Of a DNA stretch of 25,067 nt, positions 1-8,797 are shown piece by piece. The stretch is from Bipolaris cookei (lineage: Eukaryota > Ascomycota > Dothideomycetes > Pleosporales > Pleosporaceae), in the NCBI GenBank assembly GCA_002286855.1, contig NRSV01000140.1:7019-32085 (forward strand). Direction: 5' to 3'. The notes under the pieces were generated by a model that ran no database searches, was not told where the DNA came from, and saw only the letters and a program-made list of their open reading frames with translations. Within the stretch, counting starts at the first letter, position 1. Each line of letters begins with the position of its first letter. Position numbers and translations under genes: made by a program.

Positions 1-378
1 GCTGGAGGAGAGGCACCCGCTGGAGGAGAAGCAGCTGCTGGAGGAGAGGCACCCGCTGGAGGAGAAGCAGCTGCTGGAGGAGAGGCACCCGCTGGAGGAG
101 AGGCACCTGCTGGCGGTAAGGCACCCGCTGGAGGAGAAGCACCTGCTGGCGGTAAGGCACCCGCTGGAGGAGAGGCACCCGCTGGAGGAGAAGCAGCTGC
201 TGGAGGAGAGGCACCCGCTGGAGGAGAAGCAGCTGCTGGAGGAGAGGCACCCGCTGGAGGAGAGGCACCCGCTGGAGGAGAAGCACCTGCTGGAGGAGAG
301 GCATCTGCTGGAGGAGAAGCAGCTGCTGGAGGAGAAGCACCTGCTGGAGGAGAAGCAGCTGCTGGAGGAGAAGCACCT
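1..378 (+). repeat. Coding minisatellite, 21 units of 18 bp
   Basis: Twenty-one head-to-tail 18-bp units begin with GCTGGAGGA or, in units 7 and 9, GCTGGCGGTAAG. The 18-bp length keeps the reading frame. Variation sits mainly at codon 4 (GAG/GAA/AAG) and codon 6 (CCC/CCT/GCT/TCT). Units 1-6 and units 10-15 share the same order of variants (P,A,P,A,P,P), which suggests a block duplication. The array continues past the left edge. Confidence 0.9.
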
Positions 379-576
379 GCCGCTGCTAAGGCAGAGTCTG
401 CGGGCGGAAACAAAGCTACTGAAGAGTCCGAGCAGTTCTCCGAAGAGTCTGGTATCAGCCTTGGCAAGTCTGGCGAAGCTGCGAACCTTGGTGGAAACCT
501 AGGAATCACAAAGGGCTCTGATGGTAGCAGTTCTGTTGGCGGTAAGAACGGTATCAACGTTGCTGCTAGCGGATGA
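1..576 (+). CDS. 3' part of a low-complexity repeat protein (AGGEAP hexapeptide repeats)
   Basis: Frame 1 is open from the window edge to TGA at 574-576, giving the last 191 residues; the start lies outside the window. Residues 1-126 are 21 tandem hexapeptides, mostly A-G-G-E-A-P or A-G-G-E-A-A, with A-G-G-K-A-P in units 7 and 9 and A-G-G-E-A-S in unit 17. A non-repeat tail of about 65 residues follows, rich in Ser, Gly, Glu and Asn, ending in NVAASG. No enzyme domain, membrane segment or zinc motif is visible in this part. The unique tail and clean stop support this frame over the others. Ala/Gly/Glu/Pro repeats of this kind occur in secreted or wall-associated fungal proteins, but no signal peptide can be seen here, so the role is unknown. 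Confidence 0.65.
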   Translation, partial: AGGEAPAGGEAAAGGEAPAGGEAAAGGEAPAGGEAPAGGKAPAGGEAPAGGKAPAGGEAPAGGEAAAGGEAPAGGEAAAGGEAPAGGEAPAGGEAPAGGEASAGGEAAAGGEAPAGGEAAAGGEAPAAAKAESAGGNKATEESEQFSEESGISLGKSGEAANLGGNLGITKGSDGSSSVGGKNGINVAASG

Positions 577-1219
577 GCAATCGTTATAGGCAACGACTAG
601 GCGTGGATCATAGAGATGTCTCTGTCCAGCCTCCTGGCCGATAAATCTCGCACTTCTCCTACACATATTCAAGCAGCTGGAATGCCTCTTTCATGGTGTC
701 GAAGCTGGTCATGTTTTGCGTTGTTCAAGATTGCTGCCTTCTCTCACTCGGTCTATGGTAGTGCAGTGAGATAGTTTATAGTCCATCACTTGTACATACA
801 AAAGAATGTTATTCGACACATTGTGAACCTTTCGTCATGGTTCGTTTTCACGTGATGCCTCTGCTGGTCTCACACTTCACCCAAGTGGTACCCAAGACTG
901 ATTTTGTACGCGTGAACGGTGAAGAGGGTGAACCGCGCAGGCACGGGCCACGGGCAACTTATAGGGTAGCAGCGACCTGAGTCTGTTCCTGACGTCTACA
1001 CTTCACCAACCACCTGATATCTACTATCACCTCAAACATCGTGATTTTCACAGGTACCAGCGACAGCCAGGATGATGCCAAGAACCATCCCGAATGTTTG
1101 CAGCAAATTCATCGACTGATGAATGGTGCCGTCATATATTGCATGACCCCGAGTTGTCCAATGAAGCCGTCAAATAACCTACTCTGACCGAAAAGAAACA
1201 ACCATCATCCTGGCTTGAG
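577..1219. other. Gene-free stretch, no clear feature
   Basis: This holds the 3' flank of the repeat-protein gene and the 5' flank of the coiled-coil gene. No RNA gene or recognisable domain was seen. A frame from about 1041 to 1187 is open and could be a relic of an upstream exon of the coiled-coil gene, but no good splice donor joins it, so it is not called. Confidence 0.5.
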
Positions 1220-2461
1220 ATGAATGAATTACAGCTTGAGATTGACCGCTTGAAAAGCGACATTGACACACACAACGCTTACAACCAGAGTCTTGAGCGG
1301 GACAATGTGAAGCCTGCTTCTATGGTGTTGGAGAACCAAGAACTTCACAAGAAAGTGGATGAGCTCATCAAAAACTTAGAGAGTAAAGTCGCCGAACTAT
1401 ATACGCTCAGAAGTGCCGTCGCTACCTCGGCCAAAACAGCTAAAGAGGCAGCCCACATGCGCAACCAGATGAAGGCTCTCGAAGACTCCAACAACAGATT
1501 GATCATAAAAAATGACAGACTGAGAGAAATTGTTGCGAAGTACGAAGCCCAAGCCGATGATACTACTCGCATCCAAGCTTCAGTCAGTGGCCTGCAGGTG
1601 AAGCTCACTGCCGAGGAGAACATCAACCAGCAACTCACTACAGAACTCGCTGAGAGTGAGGATAAAATTAAAGACATCACTGGTGTATCCGAGACTTTAA
1701 AATTCCAAAACAAGAGTATTGAGGGCAAAGTCAAGGCCGTCCAGAAAAAGCTGGATGCTTCAGAGAAAGCTCGAGATTTGTAAGTTTGCCGCGCAATCAT
1801 CTCATTGTACGGCAGCAATCTCCCGATCACTACTACCAACCACTTAACCAGATGACCACAACCCTTACGGTCGTCATCATTATATACAATCGTTTATATT
1901 CATATAAATTTTCTGTCGCTTCATTAACATATACGCAGGCACGCCAAAAATCACAAAGAATACGCCCAGACATTCCAGCTCTGCCACGCCCTCAAACTGT
2001 AAATCGCTGCGCTAAAAGAAGAGAAACAAGCTCTCACCGAGAAACTCACCAGCAAAATACGCGACTTGGGCAGTTTCGTCACAGACCTGGACCTCGTCGC
2101 AGAGGAAATTCGCATCTACGTCTGTCCGCACAACTACCTCAGAGCCATATACCCCGCAACGGCGAAAAAAAAGCAGATTAAGAAGGTGTGGAGGGTAGCC
2201 AGCGAAATGTGGAACTGATGGTAGGGCGAAGCCAAGTTTCTGAAGGCGTATGAGACGGCAAGACAAAATATCTTGAATCATCATCATGCATATGAGGTTG
2301 CGCTTCACCAAAATGGAGATTGGTGAGAAACGATCAAGGCGGCATTTGAGGAGTTGGATCGGAAGAGGCAGTTTTGTACTACGTACACTTGAGTCGGGAG
2401 AGGGACTCACGAAAGGCCGGAGATATGATGGTTGCAGCACGAGTGAAGGGCAAACTTGTAA
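1220..2461 (+). pseudogene. Coiled-coil protein gene, second exon broken by in-frame stops
   Basis: The first exon (1220-1779) starts at ATG 1220 and encodes about 187 residues of heptad-like, Glu/Lys/Leu/Asn-rich sequence, typical of a long coiled coil. A GTAAGT donor at 1780 and a CAG acceptor ending at 1938 (intron of 159 bp, TTAAC near its end) join it in phase to a second exon from 1939. That frame continues the coiled-coil character (IAALKEEKQALTEKL) and then a folded-looking tail (IYVCPHNYLRAIYP, KFLKAYETARQNIL, TIKAAFEELDRKRQF). It is interrupted at 2000 (TAA), 2216 (TGA), 2222 (TAG), 2324, 2390, 2426 and 2444 (TGA), then TAA at 2459. No frameshift is needed up to about 2390. The alternative is a functional short protein ending at the 2000-2002 stop. 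I do not recognise the family. Confidence 0.6.
1780..1938 (+). other. Intron of the coiled-coil gene
   Basis: A consensus donor GTAAGT and acceptor ACGCAG flank 159 bp of more AT-rich sequence. Splicing joins the two-base end TT of exon 1 to G of exon 2, keeping the frame that carries the downstream protein-like sequence. Confidence 0.65.
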
Positions 2462-2585
2462 TATGGTCTAAAATACTCAAGTCGTGTTCATAGGTGGGAT
2501 ACGTAACGCAAGTACGCCTACATAGTTGAAATAGCTCAAATTCATGAAAGTCTATACCTCACACTCTTCCCCCAAATATCCCCAT

Positions 2586-3284
2586 TTACTCCCCAAAATG
2601 ACTTTCAACATGTCTCGCAACAGCCACCTCATCCCCCTCAAACACCCCACAAACCGGACAAACCGCCGTCTCCACTCCCTCGCCATTCCCGCCTCTCCCC
2701 TCCTCATACTGTCTATCCGCCTCCTCCAACGCCGCAAAAATCCCCCCATCAACCTCTCCCCGCCTCGCCTCGTCAAAAAAGTACTCATCATTCTCCCTGA
2801 CATCCCTCTCCACTCTCCCCCTTACCATCCTCCCCCTTCCACCACTCACCTCCCCATCCCGTCCCAACCCCGCATCGGGCCCCCCAGCCAGCGCCTCACC
2901 CCTCTCCCCCTCCGCCTCACTAACAAGACTCTGCACGCGACCCACGCGGCCATCTCGCAGGCGCACTTTGACGCCCCGCGGATGATCACTGCGGGTTAGG
3001 ATGTCAGCGACGATACCGGAGACGCGATGGCCGGTGGGTTGGTCTTGTTTGAGGATTAGGGAGACGGGGGTGCCTGGGTGGATGGAGGCGTAGGGGGGGA
3101 CGGGGGTGTATGTTGGGGATGGGCGGGCGCCGCGGGGGGGATGTTGGGTGCGGGTGCCTCTGGTATTATCAGATGGACCTCGTCCTCGTCCTCGTCCTCG
3201 CCCTCGCCCTTGCCCTCTGCTGTCGCGCTCAGATAAGTCACCCCGGGGTTGGCGGTTGGGATGGCCTCTTCGTCCTGTTTGCAT
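2586..3284 (-). CDS. RG-repeat / YwbE-like (DUF2196) / C2H2 zinc-finger protein
   Basis: A single exon of 232 residues starts at ATG 3284-3282. Residues 23-36 are an RG repeat, the kind of segment that often binds RNA and is arginine-methylated. Residues 67-120 match the short YwbE/DUF2196 family of bacteria: IHPGTPVSLILKQDQPTG, then GIVADILTRSDHPRGVKVRL and DGRVGRVQ. A Glu/Arg/Gly-rich linker with an acidic-aromatic patch (NDEYFFDEARR, 165-175) follows. The C-terminus has a compact zinc finger with Cys209, Cys212, His225 and His229 (C-x2-C-x12-H-x3-H), resembling UBZ-type ubiquitin-binding fingers. The molecular function of DUF2196 is not established; nucleic-acid or ubiquitin binding is inference. 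It is GC-rich compared with the flanks and lies in the same orientation as the J-protein gene upstream. Confidence 0.8.
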   Translation of the reverse strand: MQTGRRGHPNRQPRGDLSERDSRGQGRGRGRGRGRGPSDNTRGTRTQHPPRGARPSPTYTPVPPYASIHPGTPVSLILKQDQPTGHRVSGIVADILTRSDHPRGVKVRLRDGRVGRVQSLVSEAEGERGEALAGGPDAGLGRDGEVSGGRGRMVRGRVERDVRENDEYFFDEARRGEVDGGIFAALEEADRQYEEGRGGNGEGVETAVCPVCGVFEGDEVAVARHVESHFGE

Positions 3285-4141
3285 TGCTGTTTGGATCCTT
3301 TTTGTGGGTGGTATGGACTTTGCCTTGTTTACCCTTTGAGAAAATTAAAGGTGGATCAAAATATCGTTCCGAAACTGAAGTATTGTGATTCCTCTGTTTC
3401 TCCTTCTCTTCTTCCTTGAATAACTCAAATAGTCGTTTCTCCAATTGTGCTCAATTTCACATCTCTCTGTCGCTCTTTTTTGCACGGAAAAGCCGAATCG
3501 ACACTTGTAAAAGTGATATAAGTGCTATCCCAAACGAGTATAGAAAATTGCGTAGTATGCTCTCAAAAATGACTGGTAAATAGAAATGCTTGCTTAAAGA
3601 GCCCCAATGGCAAGATATCAAGGATAAACAAACTCGCTTTGAACATTTCGAGACTAGCGCTAATTACGTCATTTAGTGATTTCTCCTTTGTAAACAATGC
3701 CTCTCAAAACATATCAGCATGTACTCTATTCGCACTTGATCTCTTCAAGTTTCTTTTCACAGTGGCAATTTGAATGTCTCCGGGATCATAATAGTGGGGT
3801 TCAAAACAATAAACTGATCTTTAGCTGAATTTTTTTCGCTGTGAGACCTTACCCTGGGATCTGTCAAAGAACCCTCCAAAAATATGTGAGAAAACCATCT
3901 AGTCGCAAACGAAAGACGCCAGGCAATGCAACGAATGCAACAGCTCCAAATACAGGAGAAGCGACACCAAGCAACCGCTGTACGAACCTAACGCTCGTGC
4001 GACTCCTGTACCCAACGCCATGTATGAGAGATCTGCCAGAAATGTGTCGTGCCAAAGGGGTATACACATGAATCAAAGGTCGTCTTGGTGCGTCCCAAAA
4101 CACATCTTGGGTATCCAAGAACGACGAGTATTTCTCGGTCT
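3285..4141. other. Gene-free stretch between two minus-strand genes
   Basis: This is the promoter side of the DUF2196 gene and the 3' flank of the J-protein gene. The middle part (about 3440-3840) is clearly more AT-rich than its neighbours. Small ORFs here have no protein-like composition and no recognisable domain. No RNA gene was seen. Confidence 0.5.
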
Positions 4142-6276
4142 TTAAAAGGGGAAACCACCTGGTGGTCCCCTGCTTCGGCCGCCACCAGGCATGCCACCCA
4201 TGCCGCCAAAAGGACTGCCACCGCCGGAGCTAAAGTGGAAGCCGCCTCCACCGCCTCGGCCACCTCCCATACCTCCTCCCATGCCACCAAACATTTGCAT
4301 GACTGTGACTGATGTTAGCTCCGTGTCATCTGATGAATGTCATAACGTTACTTACGAATTTCTGGGTCGATACCACCACCCATGCCTCCTCCCATGCCAC
4401 CGCCACCAAACATGTCAGAGGGGTCGACAAGGTCAGCGCCAGAATCGTATCTCTCACGCTTTTGCGGGTCGCTCAGGGTCTCGTGTGCTTCTTGGATCTC
4501 CTTGAACCTGTCTGCAGCATCGGCATCATCGGGGTTCTTGTCGGGGTGGTGGATGATGGCCAACTTTCGGTAGGCCTTCTTGACTTCGGTCTCGGTTGCG
4601 TCTTTTTGAATACCGAGAATCTTGTAGTAGTCTTTCCTCTTGCTCTTCTTGAGCTCCATCTCTGCATCGCGGATCTCCTTGGCAATACCCGGCTCCGACG
4701 GGTTTTCTTCGGCGATAGCCTTGAGATCGCGCAACGCCTCGTCCCAGTTTCCGCTCTCACCCAAAGCCTTCGCCTTGGTCTTCCGTGCCTTTGTGTAGCC
4801 TGGATCCAGTTCAAGTGCTTTCTCGCAGTCGGCAATTGCCTGCTTCCAGCTCTTTTGCCGAGTGTGGCAGAGAGCTCGGTTCTGCAGAATTTTCGAGTTT
4901 GTGTTCTTGTTTGCAGGGTCAACTTGAAGCGCTTGTGAATAAATATCAATAGCCTCCTGATATCTGCCAGACTTGAATGCAGCGTTGCCCTCTGACTTCA
5001 TGCGATCCAGCTTTTGCACCATCCGCAGGTACTTAACTGCAGCCTTGAAGTCAGGATCGCAGTTCAGTGCCTGTCGGAAATGCTGCAATGCCTTTTCATT
5101 CTCGCCCTGCGCGTAGAGGATACGGCCACGAAGCACCAGGGCATCTGGGTCTTGATTGTTGTATCGTAGCAGAGACATGACAACATTCTGTGCCTCTCCC
5201 AGCGAACTAGGGTTGTTCATCCGCAAGTGTGCTTCTCCCCGCATTAGCTGCCACTTTCTTGGCTTGTCTACGCCAGCACCGAGGCCCTTCTCAGCCTCGT
5301 TGAGAGCATATATAACCATAGAACCTGAGCCTTCATTCCGTGTAGTCTCCTCTGCCATGCGTAGATGCTTCTGCATAGTCAGCGCAGGCTGTTTGTCCTT
5401 GGTGGAAGCACCAATCGAATCGTACACCTGCAAAGCCTCGTCTGGCCGGCCCAAGCTGGTGTATACTCGACCTAATCGCAGCAGAATCTTTATGTTGTTG
5501 GGGTCGAGCTCGTCTGCCATCTTGCAGTCCTCCATGGCCTCGTAGAAGCGGTTCGCAGAAATATAAGCGGCAGCGCGGTTGGAATAATAGGTAGCATTAT
5601 TAGGGTCGGCCTCGATGGCTGTGGACTAGTTAGTCTGGGAGTCTACTTGGTGTATTGTGGCACAAGATTGTGGGTGCTGGCAGTGCTACGGGCAAAGCGA
5701 GTATTGACAGTGTAACGACGCACCTTTGGAATATTCTTCGATTGCCCTGGGGTAGTCTTTGATCTTGAAGAACTTGTTGCCCGCGGCCTTGTACTCCTCA
5801 GCATCGATTGTCGGGGGCTGAGCGGGTGGTGTGGCGGCCTCAGGGGTGGCTGCATAGTTGGCGGTAGGTGGCGGCGGGCTCTTTGTATATCTGTGTGGTG
5901 GGGGAGCCGGCCCATCAGGTACACCGTTGGTGCCAGTTGTCTTTGAGGCGTCTACCGCGGGGCTCTGGGGTGCAGGAGAGGACGAGTGTTCCCTGTCCAG
6001 GTCCATGGGCTGGGGCGTGGGCTGGTCCATGGCGGCAGACATTTGGACTGAGAGACGCTGACGCTCCTCAGGCGGCAGATTCAACGGGTGCGAGTCACGG
6101 TCGTACTTGGACGAACGCTTCGACGAATAGGAGCTGGAGCGGCGGGAGGAGCGTTCCCTATCCTTGACCTTTGAATGTGACTGTTTATCGGGTGAAACGG
6201 GAGGGATGTCGGAGCTGGTCTGCTGTGTGGGCCTGTGTTTTTTTGACGATTTAGCAAAGAGGGAGGGAAGAACCAT
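4142..6276 (-). CDS. TPR and J-domain co-chaperone (DNAJC7/TPR2-like)
   Basis: Three exons are supported: 6276-5724, 5618-4356 and 4302-4142, giving 658 residues. Intron 1 (GTGCGT donor, CTAAC branch point, CACAG acceptor) and intron 2 (GTAAGT, GCTAAC, CACAG) both keep frame. The first 165 residues are a Ser/Pro-rich low-complexity head. Tetratricopeptide repeats run from about 167 (EEYKAAGNKFFKIKDYPRAI) to about 490. The J domain is at 513-578 with the HPD motif at 542-544, followed by a Gly/Met/Phe-rich tail in exon 3. TPRs hold Hsp70/Hsp90 C-termini and the HPD loop triggers Hsp70 ATP hydrolysis, so this should act as a cytosolic or nuclear folding adaptor. There is no signal peptide, which argues against an ER p58IPK role. 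Intron 1 falls inside the first TPR. Confidence 0.92.
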
Positions 6277-7719
6277 GGAGGCGAAGTGCGGGAGAGTAGC
6301 GGCCTGGTGAGTGACTGGGTCGCTGGAAATTCAGTCGAGCGATGTTTGGAGAATCCAGGGTCGATGAAAATTGGAGCTGGGATTTGGCTCGTCCCGTTGC
6401 TAGAACGTTCCATTATCAGCGAGGATAATCCCGCTAGCACCGCTGCCACACTATCAAGCCGCAGCGGACGTGCATGGGAAGGCTGGGGCGCGGTCCCTCG
6501 GGCGGAGAGCCAATCCTCGGGGATATCGTACTGTCGCGGCTTTTTTTTTGATATGTGCATATTCGGACAGCGAAGGATACATTTGGACCTTGTCTGCTGT
6601 ATTCTTATGCCGCCACACAGTACGTAAGATGGAAGAACAGAGGGAACTCGCGTGCCTCTGGTTCTGGTCCTTCAGCTACCTCCGACGCTACCCTGCACCA
6701 CAAAGCCATGGCCAAACGTTGTCGCGGCGAAACGAGACCGGTCCCTAAGGCAACGCAATCTGCGATGAGCGAGGCTGGGGTGCGCACTGTTAACAGATCG
6801 CCAACACCGTGCACATTGGGGTGCGTGAGTTCGTCCACTCCCAACGCTCGCAACCCACCCCTTTGCATTGGCATGATGCGCTGGCTTTTTTGACAGCCAG
6901 CCTACTTTTTTGTGTGCCAATGCAAAACGCTGCTTGTTTGCGGTGCTGGTGGCTAGATGGCAACAAGAGAGGGCTGGGCGGCGCCTCGGGCAACCACCTC
7001 AAGATAAACTTTGTTCTGTGCATTGCTGGGTCTAGATGAAGGCGCGGAGTAGAGTAGGCAAATGCTGGACGTGGATACACCATAGTCTCACGCATCAGCA
7101 GACTAGGTGGTAAGATGTGTCTGGCTTCAGGGCCATTTCTATTGGCTGGTGCATTGACTGGTTTGCACGGCGGACCCCGCTCCGCCCCGAGCATACTTCA
7201 CCACCGCCAACTCATAGAGAGTGTGTGTTGTTTAAACCATAGTTAGTGTGCTCGGTACAAAACCCAAGCATGCCTCAGTAATAACAACAATCACTTTCTA
7301 CATACTACTAGTTGAACGTCCCGTGTGCTCACACTAACGTCCGCCTTGCCTCTTTCGTCATTCTGCGCCATCATCCCGCTCTCTTCCACGCACGTGCCAT
7401 TGGGTACCAGCATCCCGGCGTCACCTTCCAGTATACCCAGCCAAGGCTTCTACTTACTCCACATCTCAAGAGAGCGCACGCGCTTTGGCGCAATCCCGGG
7501 TGCCACCGTCTTCAGCGCCCCGAACGCCCCGAACGCCCCAAAGCCCGGATCCGCACCAGCACCGTCGCCTCGGCCCTCGCCTCTAAACCCGGCCCAGCAG
7601 CACGTATGACAGGCGGCGACCAGCGCCCAGTGGCCACTTCTGACCTCCGTCGACGTCTTTCCAGACCACGCAAACACCATCCAGCCTCAACTGGCGAATC
7701 CGATCGTCTCATCATCACC
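6277..7719. other. Divergent intergenic region between J-protein and Yippee genes
   Basis: About 1.4 kb lies between two outward-facing genes and should carry both promoters. It contains the nested inverted repeat at 6862-6926 and a C-rich leader before the Yippee start (about 7320-7719). The frame of the Yippee first exon stays open upstream to about 7312 but has no conserved content and no ATG at its beginning. No RNA gene was seen. Confidence 0.5.
6862..6926. repeat. Nested inverted repeat with facing CCAAT boxes
   Basis: The outer arms are TTTGCATTGGCA (6862-6873) and its exact reverse complement TGCCAATGCAAA (6915-6926). Inside them are GCTGGCT (6880-6886) and AGCCAGC (6895-6901) around an 8-base loop. 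Each outer arm contains a CCAAT pentamer, on opposite strands. It could be a regulatory palindrome, a remnant of a small inverted-repeat element, or a hairpin in a transcript; the sequence alone does not decide. Confidence 0.7.
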
Positions 7720-8111
7720 ATGGGTCTTTCGTACAACATTTACCTCAACTCGTCGCGCATCTACGGCTGTAAGAACTGCAAGACGCACCTCTCCAACCAC
7801 GATGACATCCTCAGCAGAGTCAGTGCGCCCCGATGCCTCGCACTTGTGTCGGAAAAATACTAACATGTCGCAAGTAGAACTTCCGTGGCCAACATGGCAA
7901 GGCATACCTGTTCGACAGCGTTGTCAACGTGACCGAGTCTGACCCCAACGAGCGCAACATGACTACCGGGCGTCATATAGTCCGTGACATTCACTGCCGC
8001 CAGTGCAAGGAGACGGTCGGCTGGAAGTACGACAAGGCGTACGAGGCCAGCGAGAAGTACAAGGAAGGCAAATTCATCCTCGAGGCGGAGCTCTTATGCA
8101 CCGTCACTTGA
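7720..8111 (+). CDS. Yippee-family zinc-binding protein (MOH1-like)
   Basis: Two exons, 7720-7818 and 7878-8111, encode 110 residues. The 59-bp intron has a GTCAGT donor, a perfect TACTAAC branch point and a GTAG acceptor. The protein begins MGLSYNIYLNSSRIYGC and carries the family's two CxxC zinc pairs at Cys17/Cys20 and Cys73/Cys76. It also has the signatures HGKAYLF, ERNMTTGRH and GWKYDKAYEASEKYKEGKFILE. Length is typical of the family. Yeast MOH1 belongs here and is linked to stationary-phase survival; animal YPEL proteins sit at the nucleus and centrosome. The fold resembles the CULT/Mis18 zinc fold of substrate-binding proteins, but the exact role in fungi is not settled. ATG 7720 is chosen because conservation starts there. 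Confidence 0.93.
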
Positions 8112-8797
8112 AGAGGCTACACTACACGGGGCTTGGCGTCTTGGATGGGCATTTGCGGAGTTTTGGATTGGATAAGAGCAACATGACTGGGTTTATCCAG
8201 ACAGTGGTATGTTTGCATTTCGGTTTTATTCGGTAGCTCTGACTGGCCGTCGCGGGCCGGTCTTTAAGTAGCATGTTGAACTCGCTAGCTTTACTTCTCA
8301 CTCCTTTATCGGCATACTCGGGCGTGAAATCGGAAAGATGTGGAGTGATGTTTGCAGGCTTGCCACAGCGAGCCGAGGCCCGCTTTGCTGCACTCTGCGT
8401 CATGACGCCATCCCGGTGCTTCTTCACACGGGGGGCACTTTATTTCAACCTGGTCGAGCATAGCTACAGCAGATACATGCATGGAGTTCTGCTAACTATG
8501 TGCGTACGAGCCTAGGTACTGTGCCTTCCTTGCTGGTGGCTGCTACCCCGCCGAGGAACGACTGCGGGGTAGCTAGCGAACATGCTCCCACTCCCATCAC
8601 GAACGCGTCTCCCGCACATCGGCCTTATATCAAAGCAGACAATTTATATGTAGGGCGTGAACTCCACTTAGTTGCATTATCTTAATTTGCGCCTATACAC
8701 ACACACACACACACACATACAATTTTCTTCACTGTTCCTCTTGTCTTTGACTATTGTCAATTGCGCGCACTGGACCTGCATTTCTTCCAAATACAGC
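8112..8797. other. Gene-free stretch with a CA microsatellite
   Basis: This is the 3' flank of the Yippee gene and the promoter side of the dehydrogenase gene. Apart from the CA tract at 8697-8717 nothing recognisable was found. Confidence 0.5.
8697..8717 (+). repeat. (CA)n microsatellite
   Basis: About ten uninterrupted CA dinucleotides lie roughly 80 bp before the dehydrogenase start codon, probably in its promoter or leader. Confidence 0.9.

Noticed and set aside
1..378. Possible CRISPR array from regularly repeated sequence
   Set aside because: The 18-bp units are contiguous without spacers, keep a reading frame and lie in a eukaryotic gene; this is a coding minisatellite.
1345..1839. 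Minus-strand open frame across the coiled-coil exon
   Set aside because: It is the antisense shadow of a heptad-repeat coding exon on the plus strand.
2544..2999. Plus-strand open frame, Pro/Leu/Ser-rich
   Set aside because: It is antisense to the DUF2196 gene and its composition reflects the GC-rich opposite strand; no domain.
6081..6560. Minus-strand open frame upstream of and overlapping the J-protein start
   Set aside because: It is in another frame, ends inside exon 1 and has no conserved content; it covers the leader of the J-protein gene.
7312..7719. Upstream extension of the Yippee reading frame
   Set aside because: The frame is open but begins without ATG and has low-complexity Pro/Arg content; family conservation starts at ATG 7720.
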